64,000 nt of DNA from Marinobacter salexigens (GTDB taxonomy: Bacteria > Pseudomonadota > Gammaproteobacteria > Pseudomonadales > Oleiphilaceae). The DNA lies in the NCBI RefSeq assembly GCF_002806945.1, contig NZ_NIHC01000010.1, forward strand, positions 31,070-95,069, written 5' to 3'. The notes beneath the pieces are model-generated. The model did no database searches and was not told the DNA's origin. It was given only the letters and a program-made list of their open reading frames with translations. Position numbers and translations under genes: made by a program. Shown piece after piece: positions 37,886 to 47,564 of this stretch (the first letter of the stretch is position 1; every line of letters begins with the position of its first letter).

Positions 37886-38542
37886 TCAGTCGCGAAGTGA
37901 CATAACATCCCAGCCCTTGCTTCGGGCGAACTCCTCCAGCGTTGAATCCGGGTCAACCGCAACCGGGTTCTCCACTTTCTCCAGCAACGGCAAATCATTG
38001 TGTGAATCGCTGTAGAACCAGGCGCCGTCCATGGTTGCACCTGTCGCGGCCAGCCAATCATTCAGTCGGGCAACCTTGCCGTCCTGAAAACTCGGAATAC
38101 CTGCAATTTTGCCGGTGTAGCTACCGTTGACCAGCTCTGGCTCAGTCGCAATCAGATGGTCAACCCCCAGCACATCGGCAATGGGCTCGGTCACAAACCG
38201 GTTGGTGGCGGTAATGATCATCAAGGTATGGCCGCGCTCCCGGTGGCTGCTCAATAGTTCGCTGGCTTTCTGTTGCAGCATGGGGCGCACTTTTTTGTCC
38301 ATGAACCTCGCCCGCCACTCCAGCAGGTTATCCATGCTGTGTATCGAAAGAGGCTGCAGCGCGAATTCAAGGTACATCATTATGTCGAGCTCGCCGTTCA
38401 GGTAGTCCTGATAAAAGCGATCATTGGCTTGGCGATAAGCCTCGGCATCAACAATGCCTTCCTCTACAAGAAACTCACCCCAGGCGTGATCGCTGTCACC
38501 AGCGAGCAGGGTGTTATCCAGATCAAAAATTGCGAGCGTCAA
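37886..38542 (-). CDS. HAD-superfamily IB hydrolase (SerB-like phosphatase)
   Basis: A 218-residue HAD phosphatase: motif I LAIFDLDNTLLAGD (D7, D9), motif II region TLMIITATNRFVTEPIADVLGVD, and motif III/IV WFYSDSHNDLPLLEKVENPVAVDPD. It is the HAD-IB type related to phosphoserine and histidinol phosphatases; the substrate cannot be read. It is divergent from rppH by 172 bp, an arrangement also seen in Pseudomonas before nudH/ptsP. Confidence 0.9.
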   Translation of the reverse strand: MTLAIFDLDNTLLAGDSDHAWGEFLVEEGIVDAEAYRQANDRFYQDYLNGELDIMMYLEFALQPLSIHSMDNLLEWRARFMDKKVRPMLQQKASELLSSHRERGHTLMIITATNRFVTEPIADVLGVDHLIATEPELVNGSYTGKIAGIPSFQDGKVARLNDWLAATGATMDGAWFYSDSHNDLPLLEKVENPVAVDPDSTLEEFARSKGWDVMSLRD

Positions 38543-38663
38543 GCGATTACCTCCGGGAAACAGGGCTAGCGGAAAAGCGGTATCTTACCATGGGCAGTGG
38601 TGGACAGCTGCGTTTGCCGAAGTCTTGGGATTCTGTAAGAATGAGCGCAACTTGGAAAAATCC

Positions 38664-38686
38664 GACCGGTAAATATCTCACCGGTC
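38664..38686. promoter_or_regulatory. Inverted repeat upstream of rppH
   Basis: gaccggt (38664-38670) and accggtc (38680-38686) form a perfect 7-bp inverted repeat with 9 bases between, 28 bp before the rppH start. It could be a leader hairpin or operator. Confidence 0.4.
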
Positions 38687-38714
38687 TGCCGACTTTATTT
38701 AAGAGGACTGTGCC

Positions 38715-39245
38715 GTGATCGATTCAGACGGTTTCAGACCCAATGTCGGAATCATTCTGGCCAACCACCGGGGAGAAGTTCTCTGGGCAAGGCGAATAGG
38801 GCAGGACTCCTGGCAGTTTCCCCAAGGCGGTATTAATCATGAAGAATCGCCGGAAGAGGCACTGTATCGGGAGCTTGGAGAGGAAGTTGGCCTGGGCGCC
38901 AATGATGTTGAAATCATCAGTTGTACCCGGGGCTGGCTGAGGTATCGCCTTCCCCGCAGGATGGTACGGCATAACTCGCACCCCGTTTGCGTGGGTCAGA
39001 AACAGAAATGGTTCCTGCTGAGGATGTTATCACCCGATGCTCAAGTGCGCGTTGACCGCACGGATTCACCCGAATTCGATGGTTGGCAGTGGGTTAGCTA
39101 CTGGTATCCGTTGGGACAGGTGGTTTCCTTCAAGCGCGAAGTGTATCGACGTGCGCTGAGAGAGCTTGCGCCAAGACTGTTCTATAACATGGAGCAGTGG
39201 CAGCGGAGCGAGCACAACCGGCGCTTAAAGGATCAGGCAAAATGA
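38715..39245 (+). CDS. rppH: RNA pyrophosphohydrolase
   Basis: A 176-residue Nudix hydrolase starting at a GTG ([40 protein letters not shown]) with AGGA upstream. The Nudix box is at residues 38-60 ([23 protein letters not shown]). RppH removes pyrophosphate from 5' triphosphorylated RNA and so starts mRNA decay. The next gene, ptsP, starts 16 bp after its stop, the conserved rppH-ptsP pair. Confidence 0.96.
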   Translation: MIDSDGFRPNVGIILANHRGEVLWARRIGQDSWQFPQGGINHEESPEEALYRELGEEVGLGANDVEIISCTRGWLRYRLPRRMVRHNSHPVCVGQKQKWFLLRMLSPDAQVRVDRTDSPEFDGWQWVSYWYPLGQVVSFKREVYRRALRELAPRLFYNMEQWQRSEHNRRLKDQAK

Positions 39246-39260
39246 CGGACTGACACACCT

Positions 39261-41567
39261 ATGCTGAGCATTCTGCGAAGTCTTGTACAAGAGGTAAACA
39301 GCGCCCGGGATCTCTCGGAAGCGCTGGGTATTATCGTGTCGCGGGTGCAAAAGGCGATGAACACCGAGGTGTGTTCGGTATATTTGCTGGATCCGGCTTC
39401 CAACCGCTACATTCTGATGGCAACGGAAGGTCTGTACCCCAAGGCCGTAGGCAAAGTGAGCCTGGCCCACTCAGAAGGTCTTGTGGGCCTTGTAGGCTCC
39501 CGAGAGGAGCCTATCAATCTTGAAGACGCACCTTCCCACCCCCGTTACCGCTATTTCCCCGAAACCGGCGAGGAGCGCTTTCGCTCGTTTCTTGGGGTTC
39601 CTATTATTCACCACCGCCGGGTGCTTGGTGTTCTTGTTGTTCAGCAGCGCGAGAGTTCCCGGTGTTTTGATGAAGGTGAAGAGGCATTTCTGGTTACGGT
39701 TTCTGCTCAGCTGGCGGGAGTTATAGCCCACAGTGAGGCAACCGGTGCCATTAGCGGCCTGTCGCTCACTGGGGAAGAGGCCCGTGACGTCAGCTTCAAC
39801 GGTGTGCCAGGCGCCCCGGGTGTAGCCATTGGCCATGGTGTGGTGGTCTACCCGGCGGCAGATCTGGATGTTGTTCCCGATAAGCCAGCGGAAGACCTGG
39901 AGTTCGAGCTGGAGCTATTCCAGTCGGCTGTGCAGGCAGTGTGTGAAGATATTGGGCAAGTGGCAAAACGCCTGACATCGCGGCTTCGCCCGGAGGAGTT
40001 AGCGCTGTTTGATGTCTATCTTCGCATGTTAAGTGACGAAGCCTTGCCCGGCGAGGTCAATAACCGGATTCGGGAAGGAAATTGGGCTCAGGGCGCGCTC
40101 AAACAGGTTGTTCAGCATTACGTTCGTCATTTTGAAATGATGGATGATCACTACCTGCAGGAACGGGCCGTCGATATCCGCGATCTCGGCCGCCGTCTGC
40201 TTTCCTATCTGCAAGAGGGAGAGCAAAAGGATCTGAACTACCCGGAACAGACGGTTCTGGTCAGTGAAGAACTTACGCCTGCCATGCTCGGAGAAGTACC
40301 TCGTGGGCAGTTGGTGGGCCTGGTTTCGGTCAAGGGCTCCAGTAACTCCCACGTCGCCATTCTTGCCCGCGCAATGGGCGTACCCACGGTTATGGGGCTG
40401 GTGGATATTCCTGTGAACCAGCTTGATGGCAAGGAGATGATTGTTGATGGCTTTGAGGGGCAGATTTTCGCCTCTCCATCGTCAGATCTCAGGGCATTCT
40501 TTCAAACCATTTGCGAGGAAGAGGCTGAGCTTGACCGCGGGCTGGAAGCGCTCAGGGATAAGCCCTGTGTAACCACCGACGGCCACCGGGTGCCTCTGCT
40601 GGTAAACACCGGGCTGATGACCGATGTGGTGCGCTCACTGTCACATGGTGCTGAAGGCATAGGCCTCTATCGCACCGAAGTGCCCTTCATGATCAAGGAT
40701 CGCTTTCCGTCGGAGCAGGAGCAGCGACAATATTACCGGGAACAACTGGAAGCCTTTGCGCCGAACCCGGTAACCATGCGCACTCTCGATATTGGTGGCG
40801 ACAAAGCGCTGACCTATTTTCCCATTGAGGAAGAAAACCCGTTTTTGGGCTGGCGGGGCATACGGGTAACTCTGGATCATCCGGAAATCTTCCTGGTTCA
40901 GATGCGGGCCATGCTCAAGGCCAGTGAAGGCCTGAACAATCTCCAGATTATGTTGCCAATGGTCAGCAATGTCTCAGAGGTTGAGGAATCTCTGCACCTT
41001 ATTTACCGGGTATATCACGAGGTGCGAGAAGAAGGTTTTGGTATTCACATGCCCAAGGTAGGCGTGATGGTGGAAATACCGGCTGCGGTTTACCAGGTTC
41101 GTGAGCTGGCGGACCGTGTGGATTTTCTATCTGTAGGTTCAAACGACCTCACCCAGTATCTGCTTGCGGTAGACCGTAACAACCCCCGGGTTGCTCAGCT
41201 CTACCATTCATACCACCCCGCTGTTTTGCAGGCGTTGGTGCGTATTGCCCAAGATGCCCATGCGGTGGGTAAGCCGGTGGGTATCTGCGGCGAGCTGGCG
41301 GGGGATCCCGGTGGTGCAGTGCTGCTGATGGCTATGGGCTACGATTCCTTGTCCATGAACGCGGCCAGCCTGCCAAAAGTAAAGTCCGTGATTCGCAGTG
41401 TTAGCCGGGAATGGGCGGTAAAACTTTTGAAAGACGTACTATTACTGGATTCTCCCCATGTGATCAAAAGCTGTGTAGACCTTGCGTTACGCAATGCCGG
41501 GTTCGGACGCTACCTGAGGCCTGGTATATCCAGTAGTGTAGCTATTGTGGAGCAGGCTGCCTCCTGA
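39261..41567 (+). CDS. ptsP: PTS phosphoenolpyruvate-protein phosphotransferase EI-Ntr
   Basis: A 768-residue protein with an N-terminal GAF domain (about 1-150: MLSILRSLVQEVNSARDLSEALGIIVSRVQKAMNTEVCSVYLLDP), then the EI N-domain, the phosphorylated histidine site (VKGSSNSHVAILARAMGVPTV) and a C-terminal PEP-binding TIM barrel (MRTLDIGGDKALTYF, SVGSNDLTQYLLAVDR). This is EI of the nitrogen-related PTS, which phosphorylates NPr and EIIA-Ntr in signalling. GAF suggests glutamine sensing as in E. coli. It is cotranscribed with rppH. Confidence 0.96.
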   Translation: MLSILRSLVQEVNSARDLSEALGIIVSRVQKAMNTEVCSVYLLDPASNRYILMATEGLYPKAVGKVSLAHSEGLVGLVGSREEPINLEDAPSHPRYRYFPETGEERFRSFLGVPIIHHRRVLGVLVVQQRESSRCFDEGEEAFLVTVSAQLAGVIAHSEATGAISGLSLTGEEARDVSFNGVPGAPGVAIGHGVVVYPAADLDVVPDKPAEDLEFELELFQSAVQAVCEDIGQVAKRLTSRLRPEELALFDVYLRMLSDEALPGEVNNRIREGNWAQGALKQVVQHYVRHFEMMDDHYLQERAVDIRDLGRRLLSYLQEGEQKDLNYPEQTVLVSEELTPAMLGEVPRGQLVGLVSVKGSSNSHVAILARAMGVPTVMGLVDIPVNQLDGKEMIVDGFEGQIFASPSSDLRAFFQTICEEEAELDRGLEALRDKPCVTTDGHRVPLLVNTGLMTDVVRSLSHGAEGIGLYRTEVPFMIKDRFPSEQEQRQYYREQLEAFAPNPVTMRTLDIGGDKALTYFPIEEENPFLGWRGIRVTLDHPEIFLVQMRAMLKASEGLNNLQIMLPMVSNVSEVEESLHLIYRVYHEVREEGFGIHMPKVGVMVEIPAAVYQVRELADRVDFLSVGSNDLTQYLLAVDRNNPRVAQLYHSYHPAVLQALVRIAQDAHAVGKPVGICGELAGDPGGAVLLMAMGYDSLSMNAASLPKVKSVIRSVSREWAVKLLKDVLLLDSPHVIKSCVDLALRNAGFGRYLRPGISSSVAIVEQAAS

Positions 41568-41682
41568 GGATGTCCTGTCGGGCAACCTTTAAATATAGGG
41601 TGCGTGCTCTAAACCGGGTTGCTACCTTGTAAGTCAGGCAGACCAGAAAAAATCTGGCTATTTATCCGGAAAAGGAAAGGCC

Positions 41683-42927
41683 ATGAAAAAGCCAACCGAA
41701 CTGAAACCTGCACCCCGTATCGGCCTCGCGCTCGGCGGTGGCGGTCCTTTGGGCGGTATCTACGAGATTGGTGCACTCCGGGCGCTGGATGAAGCCCTGG
41801 ACGGGTTGGATTTCAACAATCTTGATGTTTACGTGGGCGTTAATTCCGGCTCCTTTGTAGCGGCCAATTTGGCGAACCAGTTGACGACAGCCCAACTGTG
41901 CCGGATTTTTGTGCGCAATGAAGCCGAAGTACACCCCTTTCACCCGGATGTATTCTTTCGGCCTGCGCTGAAGGAAATGGCAGGCCGGTTGCTGGCGGTG
42001 CCCGGGCTGTTCACCATTGCTGTTCAGCGTTTTGTTACTAACCCCTACGATCAGAGCCTGCTGGAAGCCCTTACCATAATGGCCCAGGCTGCCCCCGCAG
42101 GGCTTTTTGATAACGAAGGGTTGCACGATTACCTGAAGCGGGCCTTTTCCATGCTCGGGCGTTCTAACGACTTTCGGCAACTGAAGCGCAGCCTCTATAT
42201 TGTTGCGGCGGATGTGGAAAGCAGCGATGCCGTGTGCTTTGGTGCTCCCGGTTTTGATCATGTGCCCATATCCAAGGCGGTACAGGCGAGCACAGCGTCG
42301 CCGGGATTGTATGTGCCGGTGGACATTGATGGGCGTTATTACGTGGATGGCACACTGCGTAAAGGTCTGCACGCTTCCGTAGCCTTTGAAGATGGAGCTG
42401 ATCTGGTTTTTGCGGTGAACCCACAGGTTCCAATCGACGCAAGTGCGGCAGTCCGTGCAGGCTCTATGGCACCCGGGGAATTGACCCGCTCGGGCATGCC
42501 AAATTTGCTGTCGCAGATGTACCGCACAATGGTTTACTCCCGCATGCAGTCAGGCATTGCGCACTACGCAACGGACTACCCGGACAAGGATATACTGCTG
42601 TTTGAACCCACCCGGGACGACGCCAAGTTGTTTTTCTCCAACGTGTTCAGCTTCCAGTCACGGAGAATGGTGTGTGAGCACGCCTATCAGATGACGCGCC
42701 GCGATTTGCGGAACCGGGCAGATGAGCTGGAACCAAAGTTGGCGGCTTACGGCATCAAACTGCGCCGGGACCGTCTGGAAGATGAGCAGCGTACTATCAG
42801 CACCAGCCTTTATGGTGAAATGCTGCCATTGTATGTGGCCAAAAGCAGGAAGAAAAAAGCTGCCGGGAAGGGCAAGCTGGCGGCAGGGTTGGGAAGCGTC
42901 AGCCATTTGTTTGCAAAGGCAGAATAA
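41683..42927 (+). CDS. Patatin-like phospholipase family protein with altered nucleophile box
   Basis: A 414-residue protein with the patatin oxyanion loop RIGLALGGGGPLGGIYEIGALRAL (about 12-35) and the dyad Asp D222 (YYVDGTLRKGL). In patatins the nucleophile box is GTSAG; here it reads G52-V-N-S-G, so Asn sits where the Ser nucleophile belongs and a Ser follows one place later. Hydrolase activity is therefore uncertain. The C-terminal end is lysine-rich (KSRKKKAAGKGKLAAG). No signal peptide is evident. It is a lone gene between ptsP and hslU, convergent with the latter. Confidence 0.8.
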   Translation: MKKPTELKPAPRIGLALGGGGPLGGIYEIGALRALDEALDGLDFNNLDVYVGVNSGSFVAANLANQLTTAQLCRIFVRNEAEVHPFHPDVFFRPALKEMAGRLLAVPGLFTIAVQRFVTNPYDQSLLEALTIMAQAAPAGLFDNEGLHDYLKRAFSMLGRSNDFRQLKRSLYIVAADVESSDAVCFGAPGFDHVPISKAVQASTASPGLYVPVDIDGRYYVDGTLRKGLHASVAFEDGADLVFAVNPQVPIDASAAVRAGSMAPGELTRSGMPNLLSQMYRTMVYSRMQSGIAHYATDYPDKDILLFEPTRDDAKLFFSNVFSFQSRRMVCEHAYQMTRRDLRNRADELEPKLAAYGIKLRRDRLEDEQRTISTSLYGEMLPLYVAKSRKKKAAGKGKLAAGLGSVSHLFAKAE

Positions 42928-42932
42928 AGTTT

Positions 42933-42963
42933 CGGGCCTGGCGCGCAAAGCACGCCTGGCCCG
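42933..42963. terminator. Hairpin between convergent patatin gene and hslU
   Basis: cgggcctggcg (42933-42943) and cgcctggcccg (42953-42963) pair over 11 bp with a single mismatch and a 9-nt loop. It fills most of the 50-bp convergent gap. A clean T-run is missing. Confidence 0.55.
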
Positions 42964-42977
42964 ATGGAGTTGCCGGA

Positions 42978-44309
42978 TCAGAGGATATAGCGGCTCAAAT
43001 CCTCGTCTTCAGACAACTCTCCAAGTTTTTCACTCACGTAATCTGCAGATACTTCAAACGCCTCGGTTACGCCATCACCTGCATCAAATGACAGGCTTTC
43101 CAGAAGTCGCTCCAATACCGTATGCAGGCGCCGCGCACCTATGTTCTCGGTGGTCTCATTCACCTTCCAGGCAATCTCTGCAATTCGGGCAATGGCATCT
43201 TCACTGAACGTAAGCTTAACCCCCTCAGTTGCCATCAGCGCTTCGTACTGCTGAACCAGCGACGCATCCGGTTCGGTGAGAATGCGCTTGAAATCATCCG
43301 GGCTGAGAGCCTGCAGCTCAACACGGATTGGCAGGCGCCCCTGTAATTCCGGAATCAGGTCCGATGGCTTCGACAGGTGGAAGGCGCCAGATGCAATAAA
43401 CAGGATGTGGTCTGTGCGCACCGAGCCGTATTTGGTGCTCACCGTGCTGCCTTCAATCATCGGCAGAAGGTCTCGCTGAACCCCTTCACGGGATACATCC
43501 GATGAGGTGTTTTCCGAACGCTTGGCCACCTTGTCGATTTCATCCAGAAACACGATGCCGTTCTGCTCCACCGCGAGAATGGCTTTGTGTTTGATGGATT
43601 CCTCATTAACCAGCTTGGCTGCTTCTTCCTCCTTTACCCGTTTCAGGGCATCTGCCACTTTCATCTTCCGGGGCTTGGCTTTGTCTGATGCCATGTTGGA
43701 GAACATGCTCTGCAGCTGGTTGGTCATCTCCTCCATGCCGGGAGGTGCCATGATCTCAACGCCGGCAGACGAGTTGCGCAGATTGATCTCGATTTCCTTA
43801 TCGTCCAGCTCACCTTCCCGAAGCTTTTTCCGGAACATCTGGCGGGTAGACGAGTCCCCGGAAGAGGTTTGACTGTCTTCACCAAAGCTTCTGGGAGGCG
43901 GGATCAGAGCATCCAGAATGCGCTCTTCTGCCGCATCCAGCGCCCGCTCTTCATGGCGCTTCATCTCCTGAACCCGCAGCATTTTAACGGCCATATCCGC
44001 CAAGTCACGGATAATGGATTCCACATCGCGCCCAACATAGCCCACCTCGGTAAATTTGGTGGCTTCTACTTTCAGAAAGGGCGCATCGGCCAGTTTCGCC
44101 AGGCGACGGGCAATTTCTGTTTTGCCTACGCCGGTCGGGCCAATCATCAGGATGTTCTTGGGCGTAACTTCATCGCGAAGGCTGCTGTCCAGCTGCATCC
44201 GGCGCCAGCGGTTTCTCAGGGCAATCGCCACGGCGCGCTTGGCCTCTTGCTGACCCACGATGTGTTTATTGAGCTCGTGAACAATCTCACGGGGAGTCAT
44301 TGCAGACAT
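42978..44309 (-). CDS. hslU: HslUV protease ATPase subunit
   Basis: 443 residues, the same as E. coli HslU. Motifs: [37 protein letters not shown], Walker [16 protein letters not shown], Walker [15 protein letters not shown], the sensor region [26 protein letters not shown] and the C-terminal hook DEDLSRYIL that docks on HslV. It unfolds and threads substrates into HslV. It lies 2 bp after hslV (same strand), the standard hslVU pair. Confidence 0.98.
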   Translation of the reverse strand: MSAMTPREIVHELNKHIVGQQEAKRAVAIALRNRWRRMQLDSSLRDEVTPKNILMIGPTGVGKTEIARRLAKLADAPFLKVEATKFTEVGYVGRDVESIIRDLADMAVKMLRVQEMKRHEERALDAAEERILDALIPPPRSFGEDSQTSSGDSSTRQMFRKKLREGELDDKEIEINLRNSSAGVEIMAPPGMEEMTNQLQSMFSNMASDKAKPRKMKVADALKRVKEEEAAKLVNEESIKHKAILAVEQNGIVFLDEIDKVAKRSENTSSDVSREGVQRDLLPMIEGSTVSTKYGSVRTDHILFIASGAFHLSKPSDLIPELQGRLPIRVELQALSPDDFKRILTEPDASLVQQYEALMATEGVKLTFSEDAIARIAEIAWKVNETTENIGARRLHTVLERLLESLSFDAGDGVTEAFEVSADYVSEKLGELSEDEDLSRYIL

Positions 44310-44311
44310 GG

Positions 44312-44866
44312 TTACTCCGGATCAGTCGTTTTGGAGGGTGCTTTTTGGGAAAGCAATTCGATGGTGCGATTATGGTTCGTGTAGATGCAGATATCTGCCG
44401 CTATATTCAAACCTCTCTCAACAATGTCATGGGCAGACAGCTCGGTATTTTCAAGCAGAGCACGGGCACTGGCTTGCGCGAAGGGCCCGCCTGAGCCAAT
44501 CGCAATCAACCCCTCTTCGGGCTCGATTACATCGCCGTTGCCGGTAATAATCAACGAGGCGGTTTTGTCCGCCACCGCCAGCAGGGCTTCCAGTCGTCGC
44601 AAGGCTCTATCGGTGCGCCAGTCTTTGGCCAGTTCAACCGCGGCTCTTGTCAGGTTGCCGTTGTGTTTCTCAAGCTGGGCCTCGAACCGTTCAAAAAGAG
44701 TAAAGGCATCTGCAGTACCGCCTGCAAAACCAGCGATTACTTGGCCGTTGTAGAGACGGCGCACCTTGCGGGCATTGCCCTTCATTACGGTATTTCCCAG
44801 AGAAACCTGGCCGTCGCCACCCATGGCAACTTCGTCATCGCGTCTGACGGAAAGAATGGTAGTCAT
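44312..44866 (-). CDS. hslV: HslUV protease proteolytic subunit
   Basis: 184 residues; [43 protein letters not shown] is the standard HslV N-terminus, with the N-terminal Thr nucleophile after Met removal, and [37 protein letters not shown] follows. It makes the double hexameric proteasome-like chamber. It is preceded by a repeat element that separates it from the SPOR protein gene. Confidence 0.98.
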   Translation of the reverse strand: MTTILSVRRDDEVAMGGDGQVSLGNTVMKGNARKVRRLYNGQVIAGFAGGTADAFTLFERFEAQLEKHNGNLTRAAVELAKDWRTDRALRRLEALLAVADKTASLIITGNGDVIEPEEGLIAIGSGGPFAQASARALLENTELSAHDIVERGLNIAADICIYTNHNRTIELLSQKAPSKTTDPE

Positions 44867-44950
44867 TAGGGCTCCAATTGCCTGATAAAAATCGGTATTG
44901 GGCTGTTATGGAGGCAGGTTGGTAGAATTCAAGTAGTTTGGAGTAGGAGT

Positions 44951-45051
44951 CTACAGGGTGCGGCTTTTCAAAACACGCTGTGAATACCTCCCTGTAAGCT
45001 CGGCTCCGCCATCCATGGCTCTGCACGGTTTTGAAAAGCCGCACCCTGCAG
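44951..45051 (-). repeat. Dispersed intergenic palindromic element, copy 3 (reverse orientation)
   Basis: 24-bp arms at 44951-44974 (ctacagggtgcggcttttc..) and 45028-45051 pair with a single mismatch around a 53-bp core. Read on the minus strand, the core matches copies 1 and 2. It lies between the SPOR gene and hslV, both on the minus strand, so its direction again follows transcription. Confidence 0.92.
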
Positions 45052-45080
45052 CCTCTCGCAACTATCAGCTGGCCTCAATT

Positions 45081-45713
45081 CTAACCCTGCTTGGGAACCT
45101 TCCGAATAAGCGGCTGGATATTAATGGTAACAAGTTTATCGATAGCCGAGTTCATCTGGCTGCGGCTGTTGAACGGGCCAACATTCACCCGGTACCAGAC
45201 AGAGCCGCTATCAAGTTCAATGCGCTGAACGCCAGCTCTGAGCCCCTGGAAAGCAATTTGCGCTCGCTGGCGTTCGGCGTCTTCCTTGCTGCGGAATGAG
45301 CCAGACTGCACGAGATAGTCAAAATCCTGCTTGGTGGGGCCCGGCGTATATTCTTCCACCTTTGGCGGAATAACCTCCGATTCCGGCAGCATCTCGTAAA
45401 ACCGGAACCCGGGCTTTTTCTCTTCCTGCTTCGCGGTTTTCCCCGCCGGAGCCTTTACTGGTTTTTCAACAACCGGTGGCTGTTGTGGCCCGCTGCTCGG
45501 GGGTACTGAGTTCAGGTAAACAATAAACCCGATAAAGCCGCCAACCGTGGCCAAAGACAGAATCCACTTCAAGGACAAACCGCCTCGCTGGGAACGCGCA
45601 GGCGCTGCCGGCTTTGCGCGTTTCTTTTGCGCGCGAGCGGGCTTGGCAGGTTTTTTTCTGGCACTGGCTGCCGGTGCGCCTGAGCGGTTTTTACGAGCAT
45701 AGTCTCGGGACAT
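45081..45713 (-). CDS. SPOR-domain cell-division protein (FtsN-like)
   Basis: 210 residues: a very basic cytosolic N-terminus (ARKKPAKPARAQKKRAKPAAPARS), one membrane segment (about 49-66, WILSLATVGGFIGFIVYL), a proline-rich periplasmic linker and a C-terminal SPOR domain (DFDYLVQSGSFRSKEDAERQRAQIAFQGLRAGVQRI.. WYRVNVGPFNSRSQMNSAIDKL). SPOR binds denuded septal glycan. In Pseudomonas the same gene stands between argS and hslV, as here. The name ftsN would be reasonable but the overall protein is short. Confidence 0.9.
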   Translation of the reverse strand: MSRDYARKNRSGAPAASARKKPAKPARAQKKRAKPAAPARSQRGGLSLKWILSLATVGGFIGFIVYLNSVPPSSGPQQPPVVEKPVKAPAGKTAKQEEKKPGFRFYEMLPESEVIPPKVEEYTPGPTKQDFDYLVQSGSFRSKEDAERQRAQIAFQGLRAGVQRIELDSGSVWYRVNVGPFNSRSQMNSAIDKLVTINIQPLIRKVPKQG

Positions 45714-45722
45714 TGTTGTTAC

Positions 45723-47408
45723 TTACATCTCTTCCGGTGCGCTGACACCCAGCAGGTCGAGCCCATTGGCAATCACCTGGCGCACGGCCAGGTAAAGGCT
45801 GATGCGGGCGTCACGCAGTGCTGTGTCTTCAATCAGCACTTTGTGGGCGTTGTAATACGTGTGGAATTGGCCCGCCAACTCCCTCAGATAATGCGTGAGG
45901 GTGTGTGGTTCGCGCTGGTTAGCTGCGTTGGCAATCAGTTCCGGGTACTTTGCCAGCTGGTTTGCCAGTTCTTTTTCCTCATCCAGAACCAGCAAAGACA
46001 GGTCGCCCAGGCACTCATTGAGGCCGCGCTCAACCCCTTCAGCAGCCAGTTTCCGCAGCACGCTGCAAATGCGTGCGTGGGCATACTGAATGTAATACAC
46101 CGGGTTTTCATTGGTCTGGGAGCGGGCCAGGTCGATATCAAAGGTCAACTGGGAATCAACCCGCCGTGCTGCAAGGAAAAACCGCGTCGCATCCCGGCCC
46201 ACCTCGTCAATCAGATCGCGAATGGTAACGTAGCTGCCAGCGCGTTTTGATATTTTCACTTCTTGCCCAGAGCGGGTCACCATGACCATCTGGTGCAGAA
46301 CATAATCCGGCCAGCCCTGTGGGATGCCTGCATCCAACGCCTGTAGCCCGGCACGAACTCTGGTAATCGTAGAGTGGTGGTCGGCGCCCTGTTCATTGAT
46401 CACGGTGGTGAAGCCGCGCTGCCACTTGTCCAGATGGTAGGCCACATCCGGCAGAAAATAGGTGTAACCGCCGTCTTTTTTCCGCATGACCCGGTCTTTG
46501 TCGTCACCAAACTCTGTGGTTTTAAGCCACATGGCGCCGCCGTCTTCATAGGTGTAGCCGTTTTCCTGCAGGCGTTCTACGGTAGCGGCTACTTTGCCGT
46601 CCTCGTACAGGGACGATTCCAGAAAGTACACGTCAAACTCGACACCAAAGGCTTTCAAGTCAAGATCCTGCTCCCGGCGCAGGTACGCCACCGCAAATTC
46701 CTGAATGGCGGCCTGGTCGTCCGGGTCCGCACTGGCGGTCACTTCCCGGTCGTCTGCGGTAACCGTGTCACCGGCCAGGTAGGCGTTTGCGACATCAGTA
46801 ATGTAGTCGCCGCGATAGCCATCTTCCGGCCAGTTTTCGTCTTCCGGAGTTAGCCCCTTAACGCGTGCCTGTACCGAGAGAGCAAGGTTGTTGATCTGCG
46901 CTCCCGCATCGTTGTAGTAAAACTCGCGGGTAACCGCATAGCCATTAGCCTCCAGCAGGCGGCACAGGCAGTCACCTATAGCGGCGCCCCGGCCGTGCCC
47001 CACGTGCAGCGGGCCTGTTGGGTTGGCGGATACAAATTCCACCTGAACTTTTTCACCCTGGCCGCTGTTGTTGCGGCCAAACTGGCCGGCTTCATCCAGG
47101 ATTGTATTCACAATCTCAAACGCACTGGCGGCGCTCATGAAAAAGTTGATAAAACCGGGGCCGGCAATCTCCACCTTTTCCACGGCACTGCTTTCTGGCA
47201 GCTTCTCGATCAGCATCTCAGCCAGCTTGCGAGGCGCGCACCCTGCTGTTTTAGCGGCAACCAGGGCAATGTTGCAGGCGTAGTCACCGTGGGATTTATC
47301 TTTGGTGTTGCCTACTTGTGGCGTATAGGTCTGATCGGCTGGCAGCGTGCCTTCAGATTGAAGGGCAGCCAGTGCGGACTGGAGCAGGTCGGAAACGGTC
47401 TCTTTCAT
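45723..47408 (-). CDS. argS: Arginine--tRNA ligase
   Basis: About 561 residues from the ATG at 47408 ([31 protein letters not shown]), close to E. coli ArgS at 577. The class I HIGH region is [12 protein letters not shown] (in [14 protein letters not shown]), KMSKS is replaced by ISKRAGS, and the C-terminal DALR domain is [19 protein letters not shown].. [19 protein letters not shown]. The frame open upstream to 47453 adds 15 unlikely residues. It is 9 bp before the SPOR gene and probably cotranscribed. Confidence 0.96.
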   Translation of the reverse strand: MKETVSDLLQSALAALQSEGTLPADQTYTPQVGNTKDKSHGDYACNIALVAAKTAGCAPRKLAEMLIEKLPESSAVEKVEIAGPGFINFFMSAASAFEIVNTILDEAGQFGRNNSGQGEKVQVEFVSANPTGPLHVGHGRGAAIGDCLCRLLEANGYAVTREFYYNDAGAQINNLALSVQARVKGLTPEDENWPEDGYRGDYITDVANAYLAGDTVTADDREVTASADPDDQAAIQEFAVAYLRREQDLDLKAFGVEFDVYFLESSLYEDGKVAATVERLQENGYTYEDGGAMWLKTTEFGDDKDRVMRKKDGGYTYFLPDVAYHLDKWQRGFTTVINEQGADHHSTITRVRAGLQALDAGIPQGWPDYVLHQMVMVTRSGQEVKISKRAGSYVTIRDLIDEVGRDATRFFLAARRVDSQLTFDIDLARSQTNENPVYYIQYAHARICSVLRKLAAEGVERGLNECLGDLSLLVLDEEKELANQLAKYPELIANAANQREPHTLTHYLRELAGQFHTYYNAHKVLIEDTALRDARISLYLAVRQVIANGLDLLGVSAPEEM

Positions 47409-47507
47409 GCTGTGAGATGGCTCAGGTTGAAAAAATGAGGAGGCGGTAAGCAAAAAAGCCCACCAAAAATTCGATGGGCGCTATTATCGCGGAAAGTGGA
47501 TTTGTAA

Positions 47508-47539
47508 GCAAAAGCCCGGCGCAGGGGCCGGGCTTTTGC
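47508..47539 (-). terminator. Terminator hairpin after the Ig-like lipoprotein gene
   Basis: gcaaaagcccggc (47508-47520) and gccgggcttttgc (47527-47539) form a 13-bp perfect stem with a 6-nt loop, 26 bp past the lipoprotein stop on the minus strand. It would keep that transcript out of argS. Confidence 0.8.
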
Positions 47540-47564
47540 AAAACTGCTATTTTATAGCCTTCCA

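Noticed and set aside
44835..45299. Two frames over the hslV-SPOR gap
   Set aside because: They consist of the repeat element plus antisense parts of hslV or the SPOR gene.
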